DNA of 64,000 nucleotides, taken from positions 310,001 through 374,000 of the forward strand of contig NW_026999297.1 in the NCBI RefSeq assembly GCF_037126465.1, written 5' to 3'. Under the pieces are notes generated by a model that worked only from the letters and a program-made list of their open reading frames with translations, was not told the DNA's origin and did not search any database. The DNA comes from Ornithodoros turicata (lineage: Eukaryota > Arthropoda > Arachnida > Ixodida > Argasidae). A program made the position numbers and the translations under genes. This document shows positions 45,103 through 56,327 of this stretch, piece by piece (within the stretch, counting starts at the first letter, position 1; each line of letters starts with the position of its first letter).

Positions 45103-47618
45103 GGCTCGTCACACTGTCGTTGTCGTCGTTTACGCAGTCATCCACGGCATCTCTTGCGAAGATTTCTGTTCGATGTGCACCTGCGAGCGTACTTCGTCAA
45201 GTAAAAAGAATAGTGAATTCACGACTTTAATGTTAAAATCATTAAGAGAATTTTCTATTTTGACGTCCACAATTTATTGAATGTAAATGCGTAACTAACG
45301 CTGTTCATGTTGTGACTGTATTGTTGAAATGCCAGCGGGCTCCAGTGGGGCTCGTAGGCTCGTCACACTGTCGTTGTCGTCGTTTATGCAGTCATCCATG
45401 GCATCTCTTGCGAAGATTTCTGTTCGATGTGCACCTGCGAGCGTACTTCGTCAAGTAAAAAGAATAGTGAATTCACGACTTTAATGTTAAAATGTTTAAC
45501 GGAATTTTCTATTTTGACGTCCACGATTTATTGAATGTAAATGCGTAACTAACGCTGTTCATGTTGTGACTGTATTGTTGAAATGCGAGCGGGCTCCAGT
45601 GGCGGGCTCGTAGGCTCGTCACACTGTCGTTGTCGACGTTTATGCATTCATCCACGGCATCTCTCGCGAAGATTTCTGTTCGATGTGCACCTGCGAGCGT
45701 TCTTCGTCAAGTAAAAAGAATAGTGAATTCACGACTTCAATGTTAAAATCTTTAACGGAATTTTCTATTTTGATGTCCACGATTTATTGATTGTAAATGC
45801 GTAACTAACGCTGTTGATGTTGTGACTGTATTGTTGAAATGCCAGCGGGCTCCAGTGGCGGGCTCGTAGGCTCGTCACACTGTCGTTGTCGTCGTTTACG
45901 CAGTCATCCACGGCATCTCTTGCGAAGATTTCTGTTCGAGGTGCACCTGCCAGCGTACTTCGTCAAGTAAAAAGAATAGTGAATTCACGACTTTAATGTT
46001 AAAATCTTTAACGGAATTTTCTATTTTGACGTCCACAATTTATTGAATGTAAATGCGTAACTAACGCTGTTGATGTTGTGACTGTATTGTTGAAATGCCA
46101 GCGGGCTCCAGTGGCGGGCTCGTAGGCTCGTCACACTGTCGTTGTCGTCGTTTACGCAGTCATCCATGGCAACTCTTGCGAAGATTTCTGTTCGAGGTGC
46201 ACCTGCCAGCGTACTTCGTCAAGTAAAAAGAATAGTGAATTCACGACTTTAATGTTAAAATCTTTAACGGAATTTTCTATTTTGACGTCCACAATTTATT
46301 GATTGTAAATGCGTAACTAACGCTGTTGATGTTGTGACTGTATTGTTGAAATGCCAGCGGGCTCCAGTGGCGGGCTCGTAGGCTCGTCACACTGTCGTTG
46401 TCGTCGTTTACGCAGTCATCCATGGCATCTCTTGCGAAGATTTCTGTTCGAGGTGCACCTGCCAGCGTACTTCGTCAAGTAAAAAGAATAGTGAATTCAC
46501 GACTTTAATGTTAAAATCTTTAACGGAATTTTCTATTTTGACGTCCACAATTTATTGAATGTAAATGCGTAACTAACGCTGTTGATGTTGTGACTGTATT
46601 GTTGAAATGCCAGCGGGCTCCAGTGGCGGGCTCGTAGGCTCGTCACACTGTCGTTGTCGTCGTTTACGCAGTCATCCACGGCATCTCTTGCGAAGATTTC
46701 TGTTCGATGTGTACCTGCGAGCGTACTTCGTCAAGTAAAAAGAATAGTGAATTCACGACTTTAATGTTAAAATGTTTAACGGAATTTTCTATTTTGACGT
46801 CCACGATTTATTGATTGTAAATGCGTAACGAACGCTGTTGATGTTGTGACTGTATTGTTGAAATGCCAGCGGGCTCCAGTGGCGGGCTCGTAGGCTCGTC
46901 ACACTGTCGTTGTCGTCGTTTACGCAGTCATCCACGGCATCTCTTGCGAAGATTTCTGTTCGATGTGTACCTGCGAGCGTACTTCGTCAAGTAAAAAGAA
47001 TAGTGAATTCACGACTTTAATGTTAAAATATTTAACGGAATTTTCTATTTTGACGTCCACGATTTATTGAATGTAAATGCGTAACTAACGATGTTCATGT
47101 TGTGACTGTATTGTTGAAATGCGAGCGGGCTCCAGTGGCGGGCTCGTAGGCTCGTCACACTGTCGTTGTCGTCGTTTATGCAGTCATCCACGGCATCTCT
47201 TGCGAAGATTTCTGTTCGAGGTGCACCTGCGAGCGTACTTCGTCAAGTAAAAAGAATAGTGAATTCACGACTTTAATGTTAAAATCTTTAACGGAATTTT
47301 CTATTTTGACGTCCACGATTTATTGATTGTAAATGCGTAACTAACGCTGTTGATGTTGTGACTGTATTGTTGAAATGCCAGCGGGCTCCAGTGGCGGGCT
47401 CGTAGGCTCGTCACACTGTCGTTGTCGTCGTTTACGCAGTCATCCACGGCATCTCTTGCGAAGATTTCTGTTCGATGTGCACCTGCGAGCGTACTTCGTC
47501 AAGTAAAAAGAATGGTGAATTCACGACTTTAATGTTAAAATCTTTAACGGAATTTTCTATTTTGACGTCCACGATTTATTGATTGTAAATGCGTAAGTAA
47601 CGCTGTTCATGTTGTGAC
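45103..47618 (+). repeat. Satellite block 6 (about 10 units)
   Basis: 256-bp units, mostly hybrids ending CCAGCGGGCTCCAGTGGCGG. The second unit has a 3-4 bp shortening (CCAGTGGGGCTCG). The block ends at GTTGTGAC (47611-47618), the target duplication of core E. Confidence 0.92.
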
Positions 47619-49002
47619 CACTGATCTCGATTGTAAAAGGCTGGATCGCGGATAGGGAGCGCGAGCGTGAAGAAACCGGCCGCCATCTTACTGTACCCAC
47701 AACAGCCGCCGCAGCGATCATGGCAACTTCTTGCAATTACGGTCGTACCAACCGTACTGGCAAGGTTGCAGGGCCTAAATTTATACAGGTGAGTCACTCT
47801 TCATCGAGGAATAAATAGGCGTCCATTCTGTATATTTACTTGACCATTATGAAGTGTTTTATTGCCCAAAACGAGCACTGGATGCAGGTTGCTTGATCGC
47901 TCTTCCGACGTTCAATCGAGCACACTTGCATTTTACCCGGCGGCAAATACAGTTTGAGTGCATAATATGCTTGAAAGAACACGTTACACTACACAGGTAG
48001 TGTTGTCATCAATATATGTGCGAACACTCGAGCGCTTTTTTGCATGCATTGCTAGCATGGTAGACGGTGTTCTCTGCGGAAGCAAGTGCCACATTCATTT
48101 CTTTGAATTACCTTCGCGCACAAGCTCGGTATTACGTCATAATAAGACCACGATTGTCACATTTTTTCATGTATTGGTATTGTTTTGTGCCTTGGTTTGA
48201 TTCGTGACAAAGAATCCTACGTAACGGTGGTGTGGCGCGACTTGAATAACGCCTCTGTGTCTGAGCTGTATCGTCAGCTTGTTATGATAGTAATAATTTG
48301 TAGCGTGTCGTGCTATTTGTAGCAGTTTTTAAGGCAAAAGTGGGCTCTCAATACAGGTTTCGTCATGAGGGCTACCCAGTGAATAATCTGTGCAGTGTTA
48401 TACGGCTGGGTGTACAGGTAAGTATCACGTTCCTCATCCACTGGTTTCTACTTTACAGGAAGGAACAACCTCAGTGCACGCACTGTGGTTAGCCTCTCTC
48501 AGTTTTGCATATTTTCTTACATGTTCACATCAGAAACACACCTTAGACTTTAGGCTCCTTCACCCAGCAATATAATAATTAGAGATTATAATTCTTTTTA
48601 GAAGAGTTCCCCATATTCTTTTTAGAATAGTTTTTAATATTTTTAATTTTTAGAAGATACAGGGATTGTAAACCATGTTTTAAACTGATGTTTTAACATT
48701 TGTCCAATGCATTTATTAAACAACATATTCATTTTTAACTGGTTGCACCCAAACCAATGTTCTGATGTATTATTTCCTTTGTTGTCGATGCACCATAAAA
48801 ATTGGAATAATCATCATCAATGCAGGTTACTTCACAGCTGCCTCGACATAATCAAGAAATGGGTGCAGAACCTGCGTAATGCCCACAAACTTTGACTACC
48901 ACAGCACCTCCAGAAAGTAAAGGCATATGTGTCACATGGGATTTTTAAAGGCATTCACAGTATATAGGCATTCACAGTATATATTACAGTTGTGTCTGTG
49001 GG

Positions 49003-49500
49003 GGTCCACTTCGGATGCCTTTACAATTGTTTCATCCCATAGAGGGAAGCAATCTGAGCATTCTTCCAAATGTTTTGCAATTTCAGAGTTTGAAGCTTTA
49101 TTTTTTACTTTTAATGAATGCTCTCTCAAACGACCATTAGAACAACGTTTTGTCTGGCCAATATAACAGAAACCACAAGCTAAGGGGATCTGGTAAACAA
49201 CGTTTGAAGAACAGGGGACAAATTTATTCCAGTGATTCTTGCAAAAAACTTCAGGTTTGGTGAAAGGCGTGAGGCGGTCAAGACGGGAGTTGTTCCTGAA
49301 AACGATGTTGATTTGAAACTTCCTCGCAACGGCTAACAAGTTGTGAGACACTTTGTGAAAGAAGGGTAACACCACCCGTTTGGGGACAGAGGGCTTAGTG
49401 TCAAGTGAACCAGGAAGCAAGGTGTTTAACAAAACATCTAAAGCACCAAGTAACATGTGATGGGGGTAACTAGCATCATTCAAATGGAGAAACTGACTTT
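49003..49500 (-). pseudogene. Penelope-like GIY-YIG endonuclease region
   Basis: The frame encodes a linker region and then VVYQIPLACGFCYIGQTKRC followed by SNGRLREH. This fits the GIY-YIG-type endonuclease of Penelope-like retroelements, which sits C-terminal to the reverse transcriptase. No reverse transcriptase motifs precede it, so the copy is 5'-truncated. A longer open frame extends to 49594, but its first part is only antisense of the facing copy. Confidence 0.72.
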
Positions 49501-49521
49501 CCACAGAGGGGACTCTCAAAC

Positions 49522-49722
49522 TCTGAAATTGCAAAACATTTGGAAGAATGCTCAGATTGCTTCCCTCTATGGGATGAAACAATTGTAAAGGCATCAGAAG
49601 TGGACCCTCGCAGAATACTTTTGAGAGAGACCCTTTTCATAACTTCTTGTGGAAACTGTGTCAGCAAACCTTCAGTAATCCCCGGTCCGGCCTTGAACAA
49701 ACTGCTCGTTCCCCAGAAATGA
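49522..49722 (+). pseudogene. Penelope-like C-terminus, plus-strand piece
   Basis: Begins SEIAKHLEECSDC and runs to a TGA at 49720-49722 after LNKLLVPQK. An apparent 3' untranslated region follows to about 49913. It continues past the point where the minus piece stops, so it gives the true C-terminus of the element. Confidence 0.65.
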
Positions 49723-51017
49723 CCTCCTATTTTGTTCTCAAATAGTGTTCCCTTCCCTTCTGTTTGTATATATTTCTTGTTTTGTGAAGTAAAATTTTCA
49801 GCTGTGTTTGAGACTTCGTGCTGTGTCTGTCCCTTCGTGTTCCCTTGTCTCGGGGTTTTTACATTATGCATCATCTTCACCAGCTCGCTTGCTTCCTAGC
49901 CATTTTTTCATTGTCGTATATTCTCTTTACTCATCATCAGTGATCTTCATTACAAAAGCATATCGTGTTAGACTTTTTTGTTTGCGTTTCACAGACTTGA
50001 GTACACGAGGGCCAAAATAACAAAATCACAACTGTTTCAAGCTCCAAATAGTACTGTTGCAATTTGAAGACCATACGTGGAGCTGCATTTTTTGGAATCT
50101 GCTCCACATAACAAGCATGACAAAGTCAGCACTGGATAGCAGGACCCCGTCCCCAAGCAGCTTTTCTCACACTGCAGTTGTATTCAACAAAAGCTAGCAT
50201 GTGAGTGCTGGAGAAGGACATTGAGTTTGGCACAACCGCGCCTGCAAATAATCAGAACACAGGAAGAAGCAAACAAACATAGAAGGGCTGTACTTCAAAA
50301 AGGGATAAGTCCTGTGTCTCAAGGAGGTGTTACCACTTTCTAAGTAACTTAATTGATTAACATCACTACCTGATTAACTGTCCTAACGAGTGTGATCTAA
50401 TTGCGTGAAGTAATTATTTGGGCTGCTTCGGTGTGTCCATATTTGCGAGGCAAAGCACCGCTGTCGTTTACTAAAATACTCTTTCTAAGGCGATGCTTGA
50501 TATAAATCATACTAAACGCATACACGGCTAAAACAACGGCTGTGATTCTACAGAACGATCTCTTTCTGCCATGCGAGTATATCTTTTCCCGGACCATTCT
50601 TTATGGAACAATTTTTGTCCAGAACGCAGTACGGGATATTATATACATGGTTGTTGTTAACCTCAAGTCGTTTCTTATTGAAATATTGGCTGGGAAACGT
50701 GCTGTAGTACAATCCCCAGCGCTGCACTGCAGTGACGGTCTAGTTTCGGAATGCAAAACATAACGTAATTAAGAATCGAACGGCAGGACACCTGTGAAAC
50801 ACTGTTAGGATACATCAGTATACTGGCACCTTACAAAATTGTGTGATGACAAACAACGATCAATGCTTGCAACGCAATAAATACTCACAATCTCTGTTGC
50901 CTCCCATTGTTTTCTATGGGCGCACACGGCACTTTAGGGCCCACCAACATGGCGGCCCGAAGGCACGCCTCTCCCCCACGAGCCCCTCTCCCATGCGCGA
51001 TCCAGCCTTTATACATA

Positions 51018-51461
51018 TGGCGAATTCGGGTGGTCATTTCGGAGCAACTTTTTTTGCCAGATCTCGAGCAGTCATGTTCGCTTGGTCAAAATGAAGCAAA
51101 TCTCGCATGTTCGCGTGGCGCTTTCCGAGCGCTCGGAATTTGCTAGCTAGCACTTTTTTTGCCCGGTCTCAAAACGGTCGAGCAGCAGATTGCTGAACTG
51201 TATCCGGTGTCGTCACATCCGCACTGCAACGGTGGCGAGTGCCCTCATTGGCCCGCATGTTGAAATCACGTGGTTTAGCAGACGGCAGAACTCGAAGACT
51301 TGCGACCGCGACGCCCCTAGCGTGATCCAAGTAACTAAAACCGCTAGATTCCTAGCAATCATGTTCGGGTGGCAACGGTCACGTGATCCAGCTCGGTCGC
51401 CGACCTAGCAAATTCCGAGCGCTCGGCCGTTTTGCTACGAAATGACCACCCGAATTCGCTA
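51018..51461. mobile_element. MITE in the right TIR of core E
   Basis: 444 bp with ends TGGCGAATTCGGGTGGTCAT and complement ATGACCACCCGAATTCGCTA (about 28 of 30 matching), flanked by ATA on both sides (51015-51017, 51462-51464). Subterminal CCGAGCGCTCGG palindromes occur on both sides. A 2-3 bp duplication suggests a Tc1/mariner or PIF-Harbinger relative. No coding capacity is recognised. Confidence 0.75.
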
Positions 51462-51474
51462 ATAGAGATCAGTG

Positions 51475-52998
51475 GTTGTGACTGTATTGTTGAAATACCA
51501 GCGGGCTCCCGTGGCGTGCTCGTAGGCTCGTCACACCGTCGTTGTCGTCGTTTACGCAGTCATCCACGGCATCTCCTGCGAAGATTTCTGTTCGATGTGC
51601 ACCTGCAAGCGTTCTTCGTCAAGTAAAAAGAATAGTGAATTCACGACTTTAATGTTAAAATCTTTAACGGAATTTTCTATTTTGACGTCCACGATTTATT
51701 GATTGTAAATGCGTAAGTAACGCTGTTCATGTTGTGACTGTATTGTTGAAATACCAGCGGGCTCCAGTGGCGTGCTCGTAGGCTCGTCACACCGTCGTTG
51801 TCGTCGTTTACGCAGTCATCCACGGCATCTCTTGCGAAGATTTCTGTTCGATGTGCACCTGCAAGCGTTCTTCGTCAAGTAAAAAGAATAGTGAATTCAC
51901 GACTTTAATGTTAAAATCTTTAACGGAATTTTCTATTTTGACGTCCACGATTTATTGATTGTAAATGCGTAAGTAACGCTGTTCATGTTGTCACTGTATT
52001 GTTGAAATACCAGCGGGCTCCAGTGGCGTGCTCGTAGGCTCGTCACACCGTCGTTGTCGTCGTTTACGCAGTCATCCACGGCATCTCTTGCGAAGATTTC
52101 TGTTCGATGTGCACCTGCAAGCGTTCTTCGTCAAGTAAAAAGAATAGTGAATTCACGACTTTAATGTTAAAATCTTTAACGGAATTTTCTATTTTGACGT
52201 CCACGATTTATTGATTGTAAATGCGTAAGTAACGCTGTTCATGTTGTGACTGTATTGTTGAAATACCAGCGGGCTCCAGTGGCGTGCTCGTAGGCTCGTC
52301 ACACCGTCGTTGTCGTCGTTTACGCAGTCATCCACGGCATCTCTTGCGAAGATTTCTGTTCGATGTGCACCTGCAAGCGTTCTTCGTCAAGTAAAAAGAA
52401 TAGTGAATTCACGACTTTAATGTTAAAATCTTTAACGGAATTTTCTATTTTGACGTCCACGATTTATTGATTGTAAATGCGTAAGTAACGCTGTTCATGT
52501 TGTCACTGTATTGTTGAAATACCAGCGGGCTCCAGTGGCGTGCTCGTAGGCTCGTCACACCGTCGTTGTCGTCGTTTACGCAGTCATCCACGGCATCTCT
52601 TGCGAAGATTTCTGTTCGATGTGCACCTGCAAGCGTTCTTCGTCAAGTAAAAAGAATAGTGAATTCACGACTGTTAAAACCTTTAACGGAATTTTCTATT
52701 TTGACGTCCACGATTTATTGATTGTAAATGCGTAAGTAACGCTGTTCATGTTGTGACTGTATTGTTGAAATACCAGCGGGCTCCAGTGGCGTGCTCGTAG
52801 GCTCGTCACACCGTCGTTGTCGTCGTCTACGCAGTCATCCACGGCATCTCTTGCGAAGATTTCTGTTCGATGTGCACCTGCAAGCGTTCTTCGTCAAGTA
52901 AAAAGAATAGTGAATTCACGACTTTAATGTTAAAATCTTTAACGGAATTTTCTATTTTGACGTCCACGATTTATTGATTGTAAATGCGTAAGTAACGC
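51475..52998 (+). repeat. Satellite block 7 (about 6 units, dimer pattern)
   Basis: Units are of a third type (TGCAAGCGTTCTTCG, GTAAGTAACGCTG). Neighbouring units alternate GTTGTGACTG and GTTGTCACTG at about 51734, 51988, 52243, 52499 and 52750, so the repeat period is effectively 512 bp. One unit has a 10-bp loss near 52671. Confidence 0.92.
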
Positions 52999-53462
52999 GC
53001 CCAGACAACACGAAACCTCACTGGGACGTCCGAAAAAGATCCCCACATCCCACGTCCCGCGTGGACAATCCCTTAGACGTCCCAGGAACAGCCGCGGAGG
53101 GCAACCACCATGAAGTCCATCATGAGTACTTCGGCGGTCGTAATGGGGACTTCCCTCCCGCTCTCCCACTTTCCTTCTTCTACTCTCTCGCAAACACTCG
53201 CAAACTGCGAGGCCGAATTATGGCGTCCGTTAGCATCCAGATGGAGCTAATCATTTTAATTTCTCACTAGCTTTGTAATGTTGCTCACAGCATTGTTTGA
53301 GTAACGCAAAGCTGCTAACGTAGACAATAGACGTGCCGCGGATAATTGCATGTCATGCTTTTGAGGTTGGTAACAAGCAAACGGTCATATACGGTACTGC
53401 GGCTGAGTGAAACTGAACGCTAAAAGTGGCAGGAGCAGGACGGTTGTCCGTTCTTTGCATTT

Positions 53463-53959
53463 ATGGCTTCCATGATGGCGGCGTGCGTCCGTGCGTATTG
53501 CCACAGTTTGATGTACAAGTGAGAGACATGGACGGCAGTATAGGTATGGCTCTTTTTTAGGTAACGATAGTTTGTCACGGATTCTGTTTTTCATAATGCA
53601 GTGAAGTTTTGCAGCCTACGGACATAATTTTCCGGCAGTTCAGAGAGAACACGTTTGACAACGTAAAGAGCGTTTAGTGTGTTTTTCCCCAGTTTCAGGG
53701 TTCGTTATGAAGACGTTTGACAAGTAGCTAAGTTGAGAAGTTGTTTGAGAACTCGCTACCAATGACCGAGTCCAGAACAACACTGTAAGTTAGAGTGACA
53801 GTGAGTTTTATTATCAAATACAAATAGTATGAAAACACTGTCTTGTGACAAACATGTATCTTGCATGTATAACGCGTTGAATGTCATTTCAGGGGATCAG
53901 TCAATGAAGGATTTGCCAAGTTACAGCAGCCTCCTATCCATCACAAGCTTTTGGCCTGA
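53463..53959 (+). CDS. Possible spliced frame in the 53-kb element
   Basis: ATG at 53463 opens MASMMAACVRAYCHS to a donor TACAA|GTGAGA (GT at 53519). An acceptor TCATTTCAG at 53892 leads to an in-phase exon ending at TGA 53957-53959, about 40 residues in all. Another frame of the same exon stays open to the donor CATG|GTAAGC near 53971. An independent exon-like stretch at 54971-55141, after GCTTGTTGTCAG, carries 57 open codons ending TYT-like then TAG in one frame. The true gene structure and product are unknown. Confidence 0.18.
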
Positions 53960-54268
53960 ACGCAGACATGGTAAGCTGTAGTACTCTTTCTCTAATTTCA
54001 GGTTAAACCAGGGCCAGTGCATTCATTGCGTGGGAATCAGCTTGTACACATGGATAGCGTAAGCTAGCTTGCAGTACGACAAAAAGGATGCTGTGTCAGG
54101 GGTAACTGACTGTCCTCTGTCCTATGCACTTTAAGATTGCTCTCAGCAGAAGATTACTCACTTCTATCTTCCCAGTTCAGAAGAACAAGTCAGCGTCATT
54201 TGCAAGGTTTTTCATTTCTATCCCAAGCAGAGCACCCAGTGATGCAATTCTTAACATTTTCCTATCTA

Positions 54269-54448
54269 TATAGGTAACCACAACAGTTCTTTCACAGCGG
54301 CCTGTCCTGCAGCATCCCAATGAACAACTACTGTACGACCCGTATGGGAATTTTTTTTCATGAGCAGATCAACAATGCCAAGGTAATTAAATTTGTGATA
54401 GGATTCCAAGTATGTCCCTGCTTGCAGGGGCTCTATTTGGCATGCCAC
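54269..54448 (-). CDS. Possible minus-strand exon inside the 53-kb element
   Basis: A 60-codon frame reads LESYHKFNYLGIVDLLMKKN and then TVVVHWDAAGQAAV, with regular hydrophobic and charged spacing that looks protein-like. A splice acceptor-like ACAG lies just upstream and a GGTTACC just downstream. I do not recognise the family, and it is antisense to the element's poly(A) signal. Confidence 0.15.
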
Positions 54449-55933
54449 TGACCTGTATTACCACGTGAGGCTTGCGAACTGGGCATGTTTACCTCCTGTA
54501 CTGTTTCAGAGCAATCAGTATAAGTTAAATAACGCAATCTATTTATTTTCTGTGTGTATATGCATACTATGTGGACAGTATAAGAACAGCTTGGGATAAG
54601 AGTTTACGGAACACGGCACCTGCGTATTTCTTCATCGGAGGGCCTCCCTGCTAGCTATCACGAAGCGGCCGAATAGGGAACAGGTGGCGAGCTACTCTAT
54701 CTATCCCTCAGTATGTATGTCCACTCCTTTTTGCTGCTAGGTTGTCGCTCCATTGGAGAAATGCGACACCCTGTTGTTCCGTGAACTTTTGTCCCAAGCT
54801 GTACATACAGGTTTTCGCCCCAAGCGGTATCTAAGTAGCTCTTTTTTCTTTTTTTTTTAATTGTATTCTCAATAACAAAACATTTTGTATACTGCCCTGG
54901 AACGAAAGAAAACTCTATGAAGTATATGGTCTAAATATTTAATGACGTCTCGGTTTTGCTTGTTGTCAGGTTACCTCACGAAGATCCGGGTGCCTCAAGC
55001 GTCTCTACCTTCATGGGAAATGAAATAGACAAATATGTCGTGACTGTACCACGCATCGCGAACTCAGAAATGTCACAAATCAGGAGCAGCAGATGGAAGC
55101 AACAAAGAGGACATTTAAACTGTGTGTACTCATATACATAGCCTTGTTTCGGTTACTTAGTTGAAAACTGTACCGCTCGCTTATGAGACAAGCATATGTT
55201 GCCTTGCGCGTTAGAAAAATCTATTAAAATTGCCTTTGTAGTAAGCTGTGTATTTTTATAGGGACACGCTACATCAGACATCAGCTCTAGATTCATGGTT
55301 TAAAAATCTGATACTAACACGGCAAATTTTGAACTGTAATTTTGAAAATTGAATTTCTCAGCATGAGAAAATTATTAAATTGCTTGTAATTTGTGACAAA
55401 TGTTATAGATAAAACATTTCAAGTGAAAATGTGCTCTGGATGTGCAAGCTATCCTTCCTATCTTTTTTTAGTGTGGAAGCTGACAGGTCTTGTGTGTACA
55501 CAAATTATCTATGGATCTTTGTGGCAATCTCAGAAACGGCATTATATTAATTTGCTTGTATCTGTATGTCGATATATGCATAGTTTGCTACAAGTGTTCT
55601 TTTTTTGGGCACACCAGTGCCACACCTTACCTTTTTGGCTTCAACTTCTGAATTCAATTCGACTTGCCTTTTAACATAACCGGTGTCCCGTCTCTGTCTA
55701 GTGATTCACTGTGCCGTAATGAGGCTGACTGGGGAACAAATCACTCGCTGTGACAAGCCAAACTGTTCTCTTTACGCAGATGTGATGTCATGCTTACGGT
55801 GTTTTACATGTCATTTTCGTCTGTGCAATGTTCCAAGTAAATGTGATTTGTAGGATTTTGGATTGCTATAGGAACTGTGCAGTGTGATATTTTGTTCCTT
55901 TGAAGCTCAAATATATTTGAAACCTGATCAAAT

Positions 55934-55939
55934 AATAAA
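55934..55939 (+). terminator. Poly(A) signal of the 53-kb element
   Basis: AATAAA followed within 20 bases by a T- and GT-rich stretch, on the plus strand, 390 bp before the right end of the element. Confidence 0.4.
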
Positions 55940-56327
55940 CTGACAGTTTTTCCTGTGTAAAAGCGAATGTGGTTTCCTTATGGCGTACACACTACAGTAT
56001 GGAGGTCGCAAATACGCGCACCGGATACCGATGACCGCCGACCCTACAGAACAATCAGCAGATGAGGCTAGCACCTCTGCAGAGCAAATATGCTATGCTG
56101 TGAAGCCTCCTACATGCGTGGGCTTGAGGTACCGGTGAAGTCCCTCAGAAATCCTTTAGAGATCTCGAGGGACGTCTATGGGACCCTCACTGTTACGTAC
56201 TTTGGAGTTTCATTCAGATCTCCCAGTGACGTGTATGGAACCAACTGCGGTCATCTCTGGGATGTCTGCAATATCCGCATGGAGGCATACCTGGGACGTC
56301 CCTGGTACGCATCTGTGTTGTCTGGGG

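Larger units (their letters stand above)
48983..49913. mobile_element. Penelope-like element fragments, head-on
   Basis: A minus-strand and a plus-strand piece of the same Penelope-like element face each other. Their C-terminal sequence (LEECSDCFPLWDET) appears in both orientations (about 49008-49090 and 49521-49605). The left junction shows an 18-bp tandem repeat of GGCATTCACAGTATATA-type core sequence. The right junction resumes at CGTATATTCTCTTTACTC. About 0.75 kb of core sequence present in other copies is missing between these points. Confidence 0.72.
47619..51474 (+). mobile_element. Core element E
   Basis: 3856 bp with exact GTTGTGAC on both sides (47611-47618, 51475-51482). The satellite reading resumes in register after it. 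It contains two later events: a Penelope-like fragment at about 48983-49913 that replaced part of the middle of the core, and a MITE (51018-51461) inserted in its right terminal repeat. Exon 1 of the plus mini-gene is 47720-47788. The minus mini-gene has a 4-bp insertion in exon 2 (CTAG near 50195) that breaks the frame. Confidence 0.87.
53000..56327 (+). mobile_element. 3.3-kb TIR element with GGGACGTCC-rich ends
   Basis: Bounded by CCCAGACAACAC and its complement, with many GGGACGTCC-type repeats within 200-300 bp of both ends (53018-53085, 56105-56310). It sits in the satellite with about 10 bp of the unit lost and no clear duplication. The interior looks like a plus-strand transcription unit ending at AATAAA 55934-55939. 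The general plan (short TIR, ACGTCC repeats, inner transcript) resembles the 34-kb element. Superfamily not identified. Confidence 0.6.

Noticed and set aside
48932..49594. Full 220-codon minus-strand frame as one protein
   Set aside because: Only the middle is genuine Penelope-like coding. The first part is antisense of the facing fragment and the last residues are core sequence.
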